Assembly (NCBI GenBank): GCA_017506865.1
Contig: JAFCMP010000553.1
Location: 62,001-126,000 of the forward strand
DNA: 64,000 bases
Source of the DNA: Tribonema minus
Lineage: Eukaryota > Sar > Xanthophyceae > Tribonematales > Tribonemataceae
Direction: 5' to 3'
The position numbers and the translations under genes were made by a program. Of the stretch, positions 44,901 through 53,804 are shown piece after piece. The number at the start of each line of letters is the position of its first letter. Positions within the stretch are counted from its first letter, which is position 1. The notes under the pieces were generated by a model. That model saw only the letters and a list, made by a program, of their open reading frames with translations. It was not told where the DNA came from and ran no database searches.

Positions 44901-47001
44901 CTTCCTCGCCCTCCTCATCGCTCCCTTCCACACCTCCGCCGCTGCTGCCATAGTCGCTGGCGCCCACGCCGCCGCTGCCGCCGCCGCTGCCGCCGCCGCC
45001 GCCGCCATTCTGGCGATCTGGAGTCGACACGGCCTTCGTCTGCGGCTTCTTTATTAGGCCGATGTGGTCGCTCTCGCAGAACAGAGGGCCCTGGGCGTGG
45101 GGCGTCACCACTTCAACTGCGCTCGGCAGGGCCGACTCCACTTCCGCGCCGAGGTCCTGAGGGCGACGGCAGCAGCGATCGGCAGCGATCAACACATGGT
45201 CAGCGTAGCGCGTGGGGCAGTAACATGTGGCTTTGCTGTTTCCACAAGAAACCTGCGATTTGATTGTGAGGGCCTTCTGGTGCAATTGGCATCATGTTGA
45301 AGTTAGTGTTGAGGTTGGCGTTGGGGTCATGCGCGGCTGAAGTCGTCGCAATATAGACTTCTGTAGTCTAAAGACGCTCTGGCAGCGGCATACTCTGGTA
45401 GTGTACAGAAGAAAATGCCCGTTTCTTGGTGGCAGGAGTCTGTTGCCAGAGTCACCGCACGTCAGGTCACATTATTTGCATTCTGTACAGCAGCAGCCAC
45501 TGCAACCGCAACTGCGTGCAGCATTTCTGAGTCCTTCAGGTTGGTCATACTACGCCCGGCAACAGAGTCTGTCGTGAAAGTATGCAGTTGATGCAGCGTT
45601 CCGCTCAATCTGACACAGTTTGCAACATCAACACAAGTTCTCCTGAAAAGTAGAAGTTATGTGAAGGAAGATTTGTGTACATCAGCATTAGTGCTCAGCA
45701 AACTTGAGCTGCTGAAACCACACGCCGTCAAATGGCGCGCCTGACTCATTCGCGTGCTGCTGCGAGAATGCAACAGCGCCGGCTCTCGACTCGTAGCCCT
45801 CGTGAAGTTTGGACTGAAGCTTTGGGAGCAAAGGGCACTAAGTGAGCCACCGTCCCACAAAATTTACCTGTAGAAGCGCTGCGTTGGACCCACCTGCATT
45901 GAAGCTCTACGAGACACGCTGCTGTGGCCGGTTTACGGTGTACATCCCGAGCCCGCCTGACATTGTCTTTCAGAGATCGGAGCGCTGTGGCCAAGCACGC
46001 ATCGCGCTGCTCGCAACGCCCGCTGCTGTCGCTCAGCTCGCGGCCTGTCCCCAGACCGCAAGCTGACCCTGGCGCTCATATGGACAGTCCATAAAACACA
46101 GAAAAAAAATCACACTGCAACTCCCATGCGCGCGGCGACGCACCTCCAGACGGGGCGGCGGCGTGCGCGACCGCCGCCGCGGCGCCCCCCCTTCCCCCTG
46201 CTCCCCCTCCTGCCCCCTGGAACCCCCCTCGCCGCCCTGCCGCAGCGCCGCCGTCGCCTGCTCCACCGGCGGAGGCGCCGCCTTCTGCAGCCTGAGCCCC
46301 ACGGGCCCCTCTCCGGGGTGCGACAAGTGCCTAGGCCGGTCCGGACTCGGTGGCTCCGTCGCCGCCGCGTCCTTGGCCTGCCTCTGCTGCATGGCTGCGC
46401 GGAACTCGGAACGGGAGGGGGGGGAGGGCAGGTCGAAGGCTTTCCCCCCTGCGGTGGCATCAGACGACTCCAGCTCGTCGTCGTCGCTGAGGCAGGGGGT
46501 CCGGCCGTGACCGCAGCTGCCGCTGCCCAGAGTAGATGCGAGGTCCCCCGTGGAGCTCTTGAGGGCTGCCTCCGCCATGGCCCTCAGCCTGGCCCTGCGC
46601 TTCTTCTCCAGCTCCCGCTTGTAGCGCTCTGGGGTCATGCTGGTTGCCCCTGCCTCGTCTGCGGACTGCACTCGCCTGTGAAGGCCGGCGGTCGTGTGGG
46701 GCCTCTGGTGCTGTGATTTTTTGGCCTGCTCGGGTGTTGCATGCCGAGGAGCAGGCGTGACCTCCGCTGCAGCAGCTCCAGCAGCGGCAGCCGTGCTTAC
46801 AGCTGCTTTCACCCAACCCAGCCAGCCTCCTGCGGCCTGTGCTGCTGCCGGTGGCTCCGCTTTGTTCGCTGTTCCTGTTCCTGCAGCTGCCTGTGCTGCT
46901 GCAGGTGCTGCTGCGGCTGCCACTGCTGGCTCAACGTTGCCAAATGCTGCTGATCGAGCAGCTCCCACGCTGCTCGCTCTTGCCGCGGCCTCTGTAGCCA
47001 T
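32311..47001 (-). CDS. 13-exon gene for an uncharacterised, largely helical protein (about 1290 residues)
   Basis: Exons on the minus strand, 5' to 3': 47001-46144, 46036-45894, 45235-44889, 43838-43726, 42691-42521, 40820-40695, 39869-39693, 38071-37856, 36869-36718, 35671-35383, 34992-34636, 34214-34009, 33028-32311. Codon phases agree at all twelve junctions and the total is a multiple of three. The first acceptor (GCGAG) is weak, so the exon 1-2 join is the least certain. Exon 1 is Ala/Pro-rich with a basic helix (ERYKRELEKKRRARLRAM). The middle is helical: DWSRLPGETSDAYALRLYQT, ILERIAQFELAQ, MATEELNFRLGYFVKTFQEL, MACDILGVRLLGPE, VRTVVDKIVADYEARARVW, and QSAEHFLLVFQSLRPLLTDI followed by the acidic LDDEEDDSEFD. 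The C-terminal third has YVGRCVWRALHAASR, FFIVQDLFGGEGVLI and a tail ending EDEDGVVSL. No signal peptide, membrane segment or enzyme motif is seen. I do not recognise the family; a scaffold or trafficking role would be a guess. Its introns are full of exon-edge copies. Confidence 0.72.
34380..34425 (-). repeat. intronic copy of an internal piece of exon 12
   Basis: GAGCATTGTGCACACAGTCA followed by a GGGCAGGAGGGGG-like run repeats exon 12 text at about 34115-34155 (CGTTGTGCACACGGTCATGA then GGGCAGGGGGG). It is one of many local exon-derived copies in this gene. Confidence 0.6.
35785..35850 (-). repeat. intronic copy of the 5' edge of exon 10
   Basis: The minus strand reads GACATGTCGCCCGCACAGTGCATGGC-like text encoding DDMSPAQCMAALHS. 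It duplicates the start of exon 10 (DDMSPAQCVEALRS at about 35655) about 150 bp upstream. Confidence 0.75.
36200..36660 (-). repeat. three intronic copies of the 3' edge of exon 9
   Basis: The exon 9 end (IELPVNALDDEE, then MKDINRER) is echoed at about 36215-36260, 36385-36500 and 36580-36640. The plus-strand landmark TGTTGATGTCTTTCAT recurs in the genuine exon edge (about 36725) and in two copies, and the first copy has TTGACATCCTTCAAT. The middle copy itself contains a doubled GCATTGACGGGCAGCTCAAT. Confidence 0.85.
37071..37100. repeat. G-homopolymer run (23 G) in intron 8
   Basis: GGGGGGC is followed by 23 consecutive G at 37078-37100, next to a GCACACAGAG copy of the exon 9 acceptor context. 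Such runs are prone to sequencing and replication slippage. Confidence 0.8.
37440..37790 (-). repeat. two intronic copies of the 3' edge of exon 8 with its donor
   Basis: The genuine edge at 37856 reads (plus) GCTGACCTGGTTCTTGAGCC then GGAAGCGCAGGTCCCTGTCG. The same text, including the donor dinucleotide, recurs at about 37455-37525 and 37695-37775. Each copy is accompanied by a related AT-rich intron stretch with ATCATGAAG and AAGCGTAT-like words, so the repeat unit spans both intron and exon. Confidence 0.9.
38195..38895 (-). repeat. intronic copies of the 5' edge of exon 8
   Basis: The genuine start of exon 8 (plus CTTGTCCACTACCGTGCGCA then CCTGCAT at about 38050-38077) is repeated at about 38215-38280 and 38405-38460, and in more decayed form near 38690-38745 and 38840-38895. 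The first two keep the CACCTG acceptor junction. Confidence 0.85.
39190..39480 (-). repeat. intronic copies of the 3' edge of exon 7
   Basis: The exon 7 end, encoding MACDILGVRLLG (plus CAGCAGGCGCACCCCGAGGA at about 39702-39722), recurs at about 39238-39275 and 39428-39470, each followed by CATGCA. Related pieces reappear in every ankyrin-array spacer. Confidence 0.85.
39970..40450 (-). repeat. three intronic copies of the 5' edge of exon 7 with its acceptor
   Basis: The genuine edge encodes GPDGNDLLVDPLRCEGL (39820-39869). Copies lie at about 39980-40035, 40200-40255 and 40378-40440, with a partial one at 40065-40110. Copies 1 and 2 keep the acceptor text CCCTGGCCGGAG, and the intron flank CAAAGATTCAAAAGGGCTGG recurs with them, giving a unit of roughly 180-220 bp. 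Confidence 0.9.
41385..42380 (-). repeat. six intronic copies of the 3' edge of exon 5 with its donor
   Basis: The genuine edge (42521-42560) reads, plus strand, CTGTACTGTCTGGCGCCACG, encoding ARTWRQTVQ. Copies lie at about 41402, 41630, 41865, 42028, 42205 and 42333. Each keeps the donor-exon junction (AC before CTG, in one case ACTTG) and is accompanied by CATGCATGCACC or TTTCGGCTTTTTGCGCCCAG intron words. Confidence 0.9.
42800..43300 (-). repeat. four intronic copies of the 5' edge of exon 5 with its acceptor
   Basis: The genuine edge (about 42660-42700) reads, plus strand, CAGCTCAAACTGCGCAATGC then CTCGAGTATCTGCAG. Copies lie at about 42818-42858, 42998-43032, 43138-43175 and 43248-43285. 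All keep GCTCAAACTGCGC, and at least three keep the TATCTGC or CATCTGC acceptor junction. Confidence 0.9.
44420..44760. repeat. TTGCGCCAG repeats, ACTCGCGAGT palindromes and short CCCTAA run
   Basis: TTGCGCCAG-like words occur at least six times (44431-44480, 44690-44750). Between them lie tandem near-palindromes built on ACTCGCGAGT (44520-44570) and CCCTAACCCTAACCCTAG near 44608-44626. The region is intronic in the 13-exon gene. Confidence 0.65.
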
Positions 47002-47911
47002 AATGCAAATGGCTCCGATGAGTTCAAAAGGTTGAATTGAAGTTCGGGCGTTACGGTTTCGAACCGAAAGTGTGAAGTTGAAGTTTTCGTGCGAGACTAC
47101 AGGCGAAATTAGGTGGCATTGCCTTAATGCATGGCTGTGAGCATGGTGCAGGTGCATGTTGTAGTAAGACGCGTTAGAAACAGTTCGTACGCGCTGCATG
47201 AAAGACACAAGCGCAGATGCATGCTGAAAGCCATATGGCATGGTGAATATGGTCTTCTCATGGCACCAACGGCATGCAAGCAAGCCAACACTGCATATAC
47301 GTGCTGAGGTTCACATGAAGAATGCTGCAACAATACCAATGTTTGACTGGAAATGTTGATGAAGCATGTTGTTCATTGCATGCACCAATGCGAAATGCAT
47401 TGCATGCCACTTGCACCTAGGTACTAGTAGTGACTGCCACGCAATTGTGCGCCCAGGTGTTGTCGATGCAACGCAACGCATCGACAACACCTGGGCGCAC
47501 ACAATGCATACCTATGTACTAGTCAGAAGCAGCCCAGCACTAGCCTACGCCGCCTGCCACGTCCATCACCATGCGCCACTTTCAACAAAACACTCTGGCG
47601 CCGTTACAGGACCATACAAAACGCGCAGTGCAATAGCATCGCAAGCAGCACCAGAAGCATGAACCTTCACCGATCTCTGTCTTGGAGGCAGCTGCAAGCA
47701 TTCAGTTCATTCATTGCCTGCAAGCAAGAATATGAAGCCCTATAGTCTTTGACACAGGCGAGCGCACAGAAAGGCAGGTGTGCTGACAACAGCACCTACT
47801 GTCACAACAGCTACACACCAAAGCTGCAACAGCACCTGTCCTCACAATGGCTACTCACCAGACCCCTGCTATCATGGTCAGAGCTGTCAAGTCCCCTGAT
47901 CGTCAGAGCCC
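47002..47911. other. intergenic region upstream of the 13-exon gene
   Basis: It holds the presumed promoter side of the 13-exon gene (47002 upward) and a strong hairpin at 47446-47501. From about 47700 it grades into the A6 3' spacer with the CTACTCACCAG donor block at 47850-47860. No coding gene is seen. Confidence 0.5.
47446..47501. repeat. perfect 24-bp inverted repeat with 8-nt loop
   Basis: The arm TGTGCGCCCAGGTGTTGTCG continues with ATGC, followed by the loop AACGCAAC and then the exact complement of the 24-bp arm. Beyond the arms, ACTAGT- and CCTAGGTA-like words pair imperfectly for another roughly 25 nt on each side. It could be a small RNA precursor, a MITE remnant or a cruciform-prone site. 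Confidence 0.85.
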
Positions 47912-49025
47912 TCAAGTCTCCTCATCGCTTGGGTCCTCATCGCTGAAGTCGCCACTACCGCCATGAGAGGCGTACGAGTCATCATCAGATGTCTCACCCT
48001 CTTAGGGCTCGGGGCACCCATTGGCACGCGCCCACTTCACCACGCGCTGCTCTCCTGCTCGCTTGGCACGCACTATGGTGTCACTGTCCCAGGGACACCC
48101 ATTGGCACGGGCCCACCGCAGCACTCTCAGGTGGCCGCATTCGGCAGCGAAGCTACACGTTACCTCGTCCCAGGAGCAGTCATTGGCGCACGCCCACTGC
48201 AGCACCTTCAGGCGCCCCCCTGCCGCAGCATAGCTGCATGTGGACGCATCCCAGGAACAGCCGTTGGCGCGTGCCCACTGCAGGACATCTAGGTACCCGC
48301 CGTGTGCAGCCTGTGCGCACGTCCACTCGTTCCAGGGACACCCGTTGGCGCGTGCCCACTGAAGCACATTAAGACGCCCACTACTCGCAGCATAGCCGCA
48401 TGTTTTCTTATCCCAGGGGCACCCGTTGGCGCGCGCCCACTGCAGCACCGCAAGGTGCCCGCCGCCAGCCGCGCTTGAGCATGTGTACATGCTCCAGGGA
48501 CAACCGTTGGCGCGCGCCCACTGCAGCACCGCAAGATGCCCGCCTGCCGCTGCAGCCTCGGGTGTGTCCGGGTCCCAGTTGCTGCCGACCTGGCGCAGCC
48601 ACTGCAGCACTGCAAGCTGACCGCCTTTCGCAGCAGCTGCGCACAGTTTGGTTCTCTCGTAAACGTTGTGGCGACGTTCTCAGAGCCACTGCACCAGCTG
48701 CAGATGTCCCCTCTCGGCAGCGATTTCGGTGTGCCGTGTTCGTAATGCTTGTCGCGTGGGTGCTGCGGAGCTGAAGCAATGCTTCCAGATCGCCCCTGCG
48801 GATGCACGAGGTCTGCGCCATTTCGGCATCCATGCCGTTCTGCACCGCCCACTGAATCAGGCTGGTGCTGCCGACAGCATCCGCCGCCACGGTCTGGTGC
48901 TTCCTTGGTGCTGGACCACGCTCTAAGACATCGTGAAAGGCGTGGCAGGTGCTCCGGCTCATCAGCGTGGGAGGCAGGAAAGCCAGGATATCGGCGGCGA
49001 CGCTCAGAATCGGGTTGTCCGCCAT
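47912..49025 (-). pseudogene. F-box-like/ankyrin-repeat gene A6, three lesions
   Basis: It starts MADNPILSVAADILAFLPP at 49025 and follows the family through CIRRGDLEALLQLRSTHAT. It then shifts frame (SITNTAHRN) in a segment that differs from all siblings. The ankyrin frame resumes, but the Arg codon of QWLREH is TGA (CTCTGA for CTGCGA, near 48688). Several repeats later CPEP is followed by TAA (48002-48004). Beyond this stop the same frame continues as ETSDDDSYASHGGSG then DFSDEDPSDEET to 47912, matching the C-terminal acidic tail of A7. So the stop is premature and the tail is ancestral. Confidence 0.85.
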
Positions 49026-50893
49026 AGCGCCCACGAAAGATTCTTTACGCTTTCAAACCGTTTTACGAAATATAAAGTTCAACAGTGGGGTGAACTTCAA
49101 CTAATCGTCATCGTTGGTGGGCCCGCACTCCTGCAGATCATGCGAGCTATGCGTGCGAACATCACTCATGTGTGATGAGCATCGATCAGATGACGAAGTC
49201 AGCGAACACACGCGATAGCAGTTGTTGCAAACCTTCGCACCGCCAAGATCGCATTGCATAGATGCCTGCTTTTGCGTTGAAGGAGCAGCCGGAATTGACG
49301 AGGGTGACAGAATCAATAACAGACGCTGCCAGTGGGACCGGTGGAACGACCCCGGGGTTGGATAGCCAGAATTTTCAAGGTTAGGTTTGGGCTCTGTACA
49401 CCTAGGCTGATGACACTGTAGGGCATAGGCCTATCTTGTCATCGATGTGCACTTGCCTGCGCCTTCACGCGGGTCTGTGTGTGCAAACCATGGCTGGTGG
49501 CATGATAGGCTACTCCACAGTGCACACAATGCTTGTTTCGATCAAACTTAAATGGGTTATTTTCTTGTTTTGAAAAAGATGCTACATATATAGATGTATG
49601 CTTCACTTGGCGCAGCAATATGTATGATATCAGCGATTTGGCAAGTGCTACAGCTTGTTGCGGTCTAGACTGTACCAGATTTTATTGCGTACAAGCGGGA
49701 ACCACTTGCAATTGAAAGTGCGCACAGCAAGTTCATTTTACGCTCAGTCTGGCAACCCCTGCTTGCGCATTGAATAAGGCATATTGGAGCCAATTACCGT
49801 AGCACCAGATCGGTTGGTTGCATGCATGCGCCCACACTTCTGCCGTTGCCACATGCACCATAGAGACTGTGATAGTGATGCTGTGTCGCTGATGGAGCAA
49901 ATGGTCAACCAACTGGTGGCGACTTCATGCTAGAGTATCAGCAATTGCAATCAATCAATGGCAGTTTTGCAATTAGTCAATGGCAGTACACTTCATGTGC
50001 AAAAGCACTTGCACCTGTGGGGGCTATGCAGGTTTAGCCAACTTCCAGAAACCTATCCTAAACAATTAACCACTGCTGCTGCATGTACTGGGTAAAGTCA
50101 ACGTTTCTCTTGAACGTCATTTTGCCGGACGCTGCAACCATAGTGTTTGACGTTGTGCAATCATGCAGAAGGCGGTACGAGGGACTGCATTACAACTACC
50201 AGCTTCTGCACTCCATATACACTGGCGCATATGTAGGCTCCTCAATGTCTACACAAGTTGAAAGCCATCATCAACACGCTCAAATCACCTCTCGCTAGCC
50301 GTAGGACACCCCATAATGACATCGGGGATTCCATGTTTTCCAGCAATGCTCATACAAGCAAGCAAATGGTATGCGCTCAATGTGGTGGTTTGGTGCACAA
50401 AACTCCTACGGCCGCAATCAGTAGCACTGGCAGCAAGGTCAAGACATGCACCAATGCGCGTGGAGGATGCATGTTGCACTGTAACGACAAACGTGATGCA
50501 AAATCGCAGCAGCACCACGCTCAGCTGACGCAGCCTACTTTAACTGCATCTGGTTTCACAGCAATCAACGCTGTTACCATATGCGCACCCTCAGTACAGT
50601 GGCATCAGAAGCAGCACCAGCACAAGCAGAAGCGGCAACAGCTGAGCGGAAGCAGACACAGCAGAACTCAACACAATTTGGCTGGAAGTTCTGCAAGCAC
50701 CGATGTGTCGCATTTATTGACTGCGAAGAGATGCACATTGTCAAGCCCTACGCCACGAATGAAGCAGTCTGGCAATCACACAGACGCACACGCTGATATA
50801 CCATGCCACATCTACGGCAGTAACGCCAGCATCTGCTACTCACCAGAGCCCTCGCTATCCTGCCAGTGGTTGGAGCAGCTCTCAATGCCCTCC
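49026..50893. other. intergenic region between A7 and A6
   Basis: 49030-49100 has an AAGTTCAAC-containing upstream block related to that of A2 and A4. 49100-50850 is AT-richer with scattered short ORFs of no recognisable content. The conserved 3' donor block of A7 lies near 50835-50850. Confidence 0.5.
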
Positions 50894-51952
50894 CTAATCG
50901 CTCAGGTCCTCATCGCTGAAGTCCTGCTCGTCACCATCAGACGCGTAAGAGCCGTCATCGGACGTCTCGTACTCCTCGCTAGACCTGTAAAAGTTCCCAT
51001 ACATGGAGCCCGTGGGCTCGGGGCATCCATTGGCACGCGCCCAGTCCACTGCATGCTGCTTCCCGCTGTCCTCGGCAAAGAGAATGGTTTTACCGTCCCA
51101 GGGACAGCCGTTGGCACGGGCCCACTGCAAGATCGGCAGATGACCGCCGAGCGCAGCTTGGCTGCACGTCTGCTCGTCCCAGGGGCGCCCATTGGCGCGC
51201 GCCCACTGCAGCACCTCCAGGTGCCCCCACCCCGGAGCATAGCTGCATGTTTTCTCATTCCATGGGCAACCGTTGGCGCGCGCCCGCTGCAGCACTTGAA
51301 GGTGCCCTTTTCTTGCAGCCTGTGCGCACGTCCACTCGTTCCAGGGACACCCGTTGGCACGCGCCCGCTGTAGGATGTGCAGGTGCCCGCTTGCCACAGC
51401 GAATGAGCACGTGTACGCGTCCCAGGGGCAGCCATTGGCGTGCGCCCACTGTAACACATCAAGGCACCCGTTCCTCGCAGCTTCGCTGCACGTTTTCACA
51501 TCCCAGGGGCAGCCGACCTGGCGCAGCCACCGCAGCACTGCGAGCTGCCCGCCTTTCGCAGCAGCTACGCACAATTCAGTTCCCTTGTAAGCGTGGCGGC
51601 AACGTTCTCGCAGCCACTGCACCAGCTGCAGATGTCCTCTCTCGGCAGCGATTTGGATGTGCCAAGGCAGCAATTCTGTCGCATGGGTGCTGCGGAGCTG
51701 AAGCAGTGCTGCCATATCGCCCCTGCGGATGCACGAATTCTGCGCCACAGCAGGATCCATGCCGTTCTGCACTGCCCACAGGACCAGGCTAGTGCTGCTG
51801 ACGGCATCCGCCGCCACGGTCAGATGCTTTCGTGGTGCCGGGCCATGATCTAAGATATCGTGGAAGGCGTGGCAGGTGCTTCTGGTCATCAGCGTGGGAG
51901 GCAGGAAGCCCAGGATATGCGGGGTGACGCTCAGGATCGGGTTGGCTGCCAT
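50894..51952 (-). CDS. F-box-like/ankyrin-repeat protein A7 with acidic tail (intact)
   Basis: The ORF has 352 codons starting MAANPILSVTPHILGFLPP. The F-box-like segment (LMTRSTCHAFHDILDHG) is followed by CIRRGDMAALLQLRSTHAT and about eight 27-residue Cys-rich repeats. Unlike A2-A5, the frame runs on past WARANGCPEP into an acidic Ser/Asp/Glu tail (SSEEYETSDDGSYASDGDEQ, then DFSDEDLSD). The same tail is preserved behind a stop codon in A6, so A7 probably shows the ancestral full-length form. Acidic Ser-rich tails often carry phosphorylation sites, but none is proven here. Confidence 0.87.
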   Translation of the reverse strand: MAANPILSVTPHILGFLPPTLMTRSTCHAFHDILDHGPAPRKHLTVAADAVSSTSLVLWAVQNGMDPAVAQNSCIRRGDMAALLQLRSTHATELLPWHIQIAAERGHLQLVQWLRERCRHAYKGTELCVAAAKGGQLAVLRWLRQVGCPWDVKTCSEAARNGCLDVLQWAHANGCPWDAYTCSFAVASGHLHILQRARANGCPWNEWTCAQAARKGHLQVLQRARANGCPWNEKTCSYAPGWGHLEVLQWARANGRPWDEQTCSQAALGGHLPILQWARANGCPWDGKTILFAEDSGKQHAVDWARANGCPEPTGSMYGNFYRSSEEYETSDDGSYASDGDEQDFSDEDLSD

Positions 51953-53640
51953 GATGTTCCCACGTCACTCAAGCGAGGTCTCGACAAGAGTATGTAGATT
52001 GGCGATGTCCGGAGAGCCGGGCGTGTTTGTGTGTTCTGGAAACTGCAACTTGAACTTATATGCGCTAAATAGATAGGTTCTCGAAAGCAGAGCTCGCCCA
52101 CATGAAGAAAGAGAGTTAACGCTCTAGATCTGGTAGCTTGCCATTTCCACCATCTGGGCTTTCGCGCCCCAATTGAGTCAGCTTTCTAACCAAAAAAAGT
52201 GCATATGTGGCGTTTTGTGTGATTCCTCGTACAGTGCAAGTCCGGGGGCGTGGTAATCATGTAGGTATGAGTACTCGTCCTGCACAAATAATTGCTCCAG
52301 AAAACAGTCAGCATTCCATGCATTGATGAAAGCCTTGACTCTTCTGCAGTCTTGTCAAAGCAAACTGATCAAATTGCCAAATTGTGTTTGGCAAGGCATT
52401 GCTTGAAGCACAGAAATTTTGAAAGGTCAGACTGAGCTGCAATAGAATGGTGCAGCGAAACCAGCGACTGCAAGTTCAAGACGCATTTTCCCACGCTTGA
52501 CATCCAGAACCTCATGCCTCTGTTGGACATTTGACAAGCGAACGGGCATCTCCTCTAGGCAGCACGTTAAGAGCACACAGTAGCTGTGCTCATTGCAATA
52601 TGTCATGACGAACGCATGTGTTGCAGGCATGCCCACCGCTCTGCAAGAGCCGACAATGTATCATTTTGGTTGCGCACTGATGATTGGTTGAGCAGCCGTC
52701 AGGGAGAGCAAGAAGACGTTGGAATAAGCCAGACAGTGGCTACTATACTATGCACCAGTCTACCCCTAGCATCCTAACTACTATTGAGGCGAAGCTATGC
52801 AGAGGCGCCCGTCGGCGCCGCAATCCACGCCGAACGGCATGCGGAGAGTCACCCCCCGCAGTTCCTCCAGCCCCTCCCCCGCGAGCGACGCCAGCGGCAA
52901 ACCCTCGCAAATCGCATCACCGCCGCTGCCGCACGTGCTTGCTGCAGTGCATATATATATATGAATACATGAGGAACGCCTGCGTGCCTAGCCATTGCCG
53001 CCGCTGCTGTACACGTCACGCTGGGCACCGCCCAATCTGTGTGCTGCACTCGCAGTGCAGACGCCTAATGGCTATCGGCATGACTCCGCAATGGCTGCGC
53101 ATACACAGGCACGGGCACCCGACAAAGCTCAGTAATGTGGCGCCAAGTCATTCGCTGGTAACAGAGTGGTGCTATTCTCAAGCGTGGTGGTAGCAAGCAG
53201 CAGGTAGAGATCCAAGGGTGATCAAGTCCCAGAAAGCCCAACCCTCTATTTGCCCCCACAGCTACAGCCCCATGCTGCAGCCCTCTCCAAGCTACACTAC
53301 TGTCAATGCAATCCCAATGCACAGCGAATCCGCTATGCCGCAATCTACTACCTTGCAAGCTGCCGCTACAGCTCCCCCAAGGCTCTGAACCAAGCATTCA
53401 AAGCAAAGCATTTTGCAGTTTCAGAACCTTTCAGAACTGGCCACAGAACTGGCCGAGAATCTTCAGGAACTATCCCTGCTGTCTAGCAATTTCCTGTGTG
53501 CAACTTGAAAGCTCAATCCTAACAGTCGCCCCCACTACAACGGTGCTCGTCCCGAGCACCAATGTTGTAGTACACAGTGCAATGCACAAAGCCGCCCCCC
53601 ACAGTAACCCCCCCCCACTGATCAATTGAACTTAGGCCAA
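51953..53640. other. intergenic region between the Ty3-like element and A7
   Basis: No gene is recognised. It contains a short TATATATATATA stretch near 52948-52962 and a C/A-rich segment near 52850-52920. Part of it may belong to the 3' terminal repeat of the retroelement, but no second copy exists in the window to define it. Confidence 0.4.
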
Positions 53641-53666
53641 TTGCCTCCTGTGACCTGTGCAGCAGA

Positions 53667-53704
53667 GTACGTATGGACTTGTATTTATAAAGGCCCAAGG
53701 GAGG
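53667..53704 (-). promoter_or_regulatory. 38-bp TATA-containing block at the 3' side of the Ty3-like element
   Basis: Identical to 15494-15531. A TATAAATA box about 100 bp past the last ORF is what the U3 part of a 3' LTR would contain, so this supports an LTR near 53.6-53.8 kb. The second LTR needed to prove it is outside the window. Confidence 0.5.
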
Positions 53705-53804
53705 AGTACTATGCATTCGCAGGCTAATGCGCAGAAGCAAAGGTGTGACAAACAACTGCGCCTCGCCGTCTGCCTGTCACAACTGCTATGACCCCCCCCT
53801 CTGT

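Noticed and set aside
46033..46143. C-terminal extension of exon 1 of the 13-exon gene (ending CPYERQGQLAVWGQ)
   Set aside because: It lies beyond a GTGCGT donor and reads like intron; splicing to 46036 keeps phase through the remaining exons.
50258..51373. 371-codon plus-strand ORF over A7
   Set aside because: Its second half is antisense to A7 repeats, and the first half has no recognisable content or splice support.
52684..53193. 169-codon plus ORF left of the Ty3-like element
   Set aside because: Arg/Pro-rich composition without motifs; may lie in the terminal repeat of the element.
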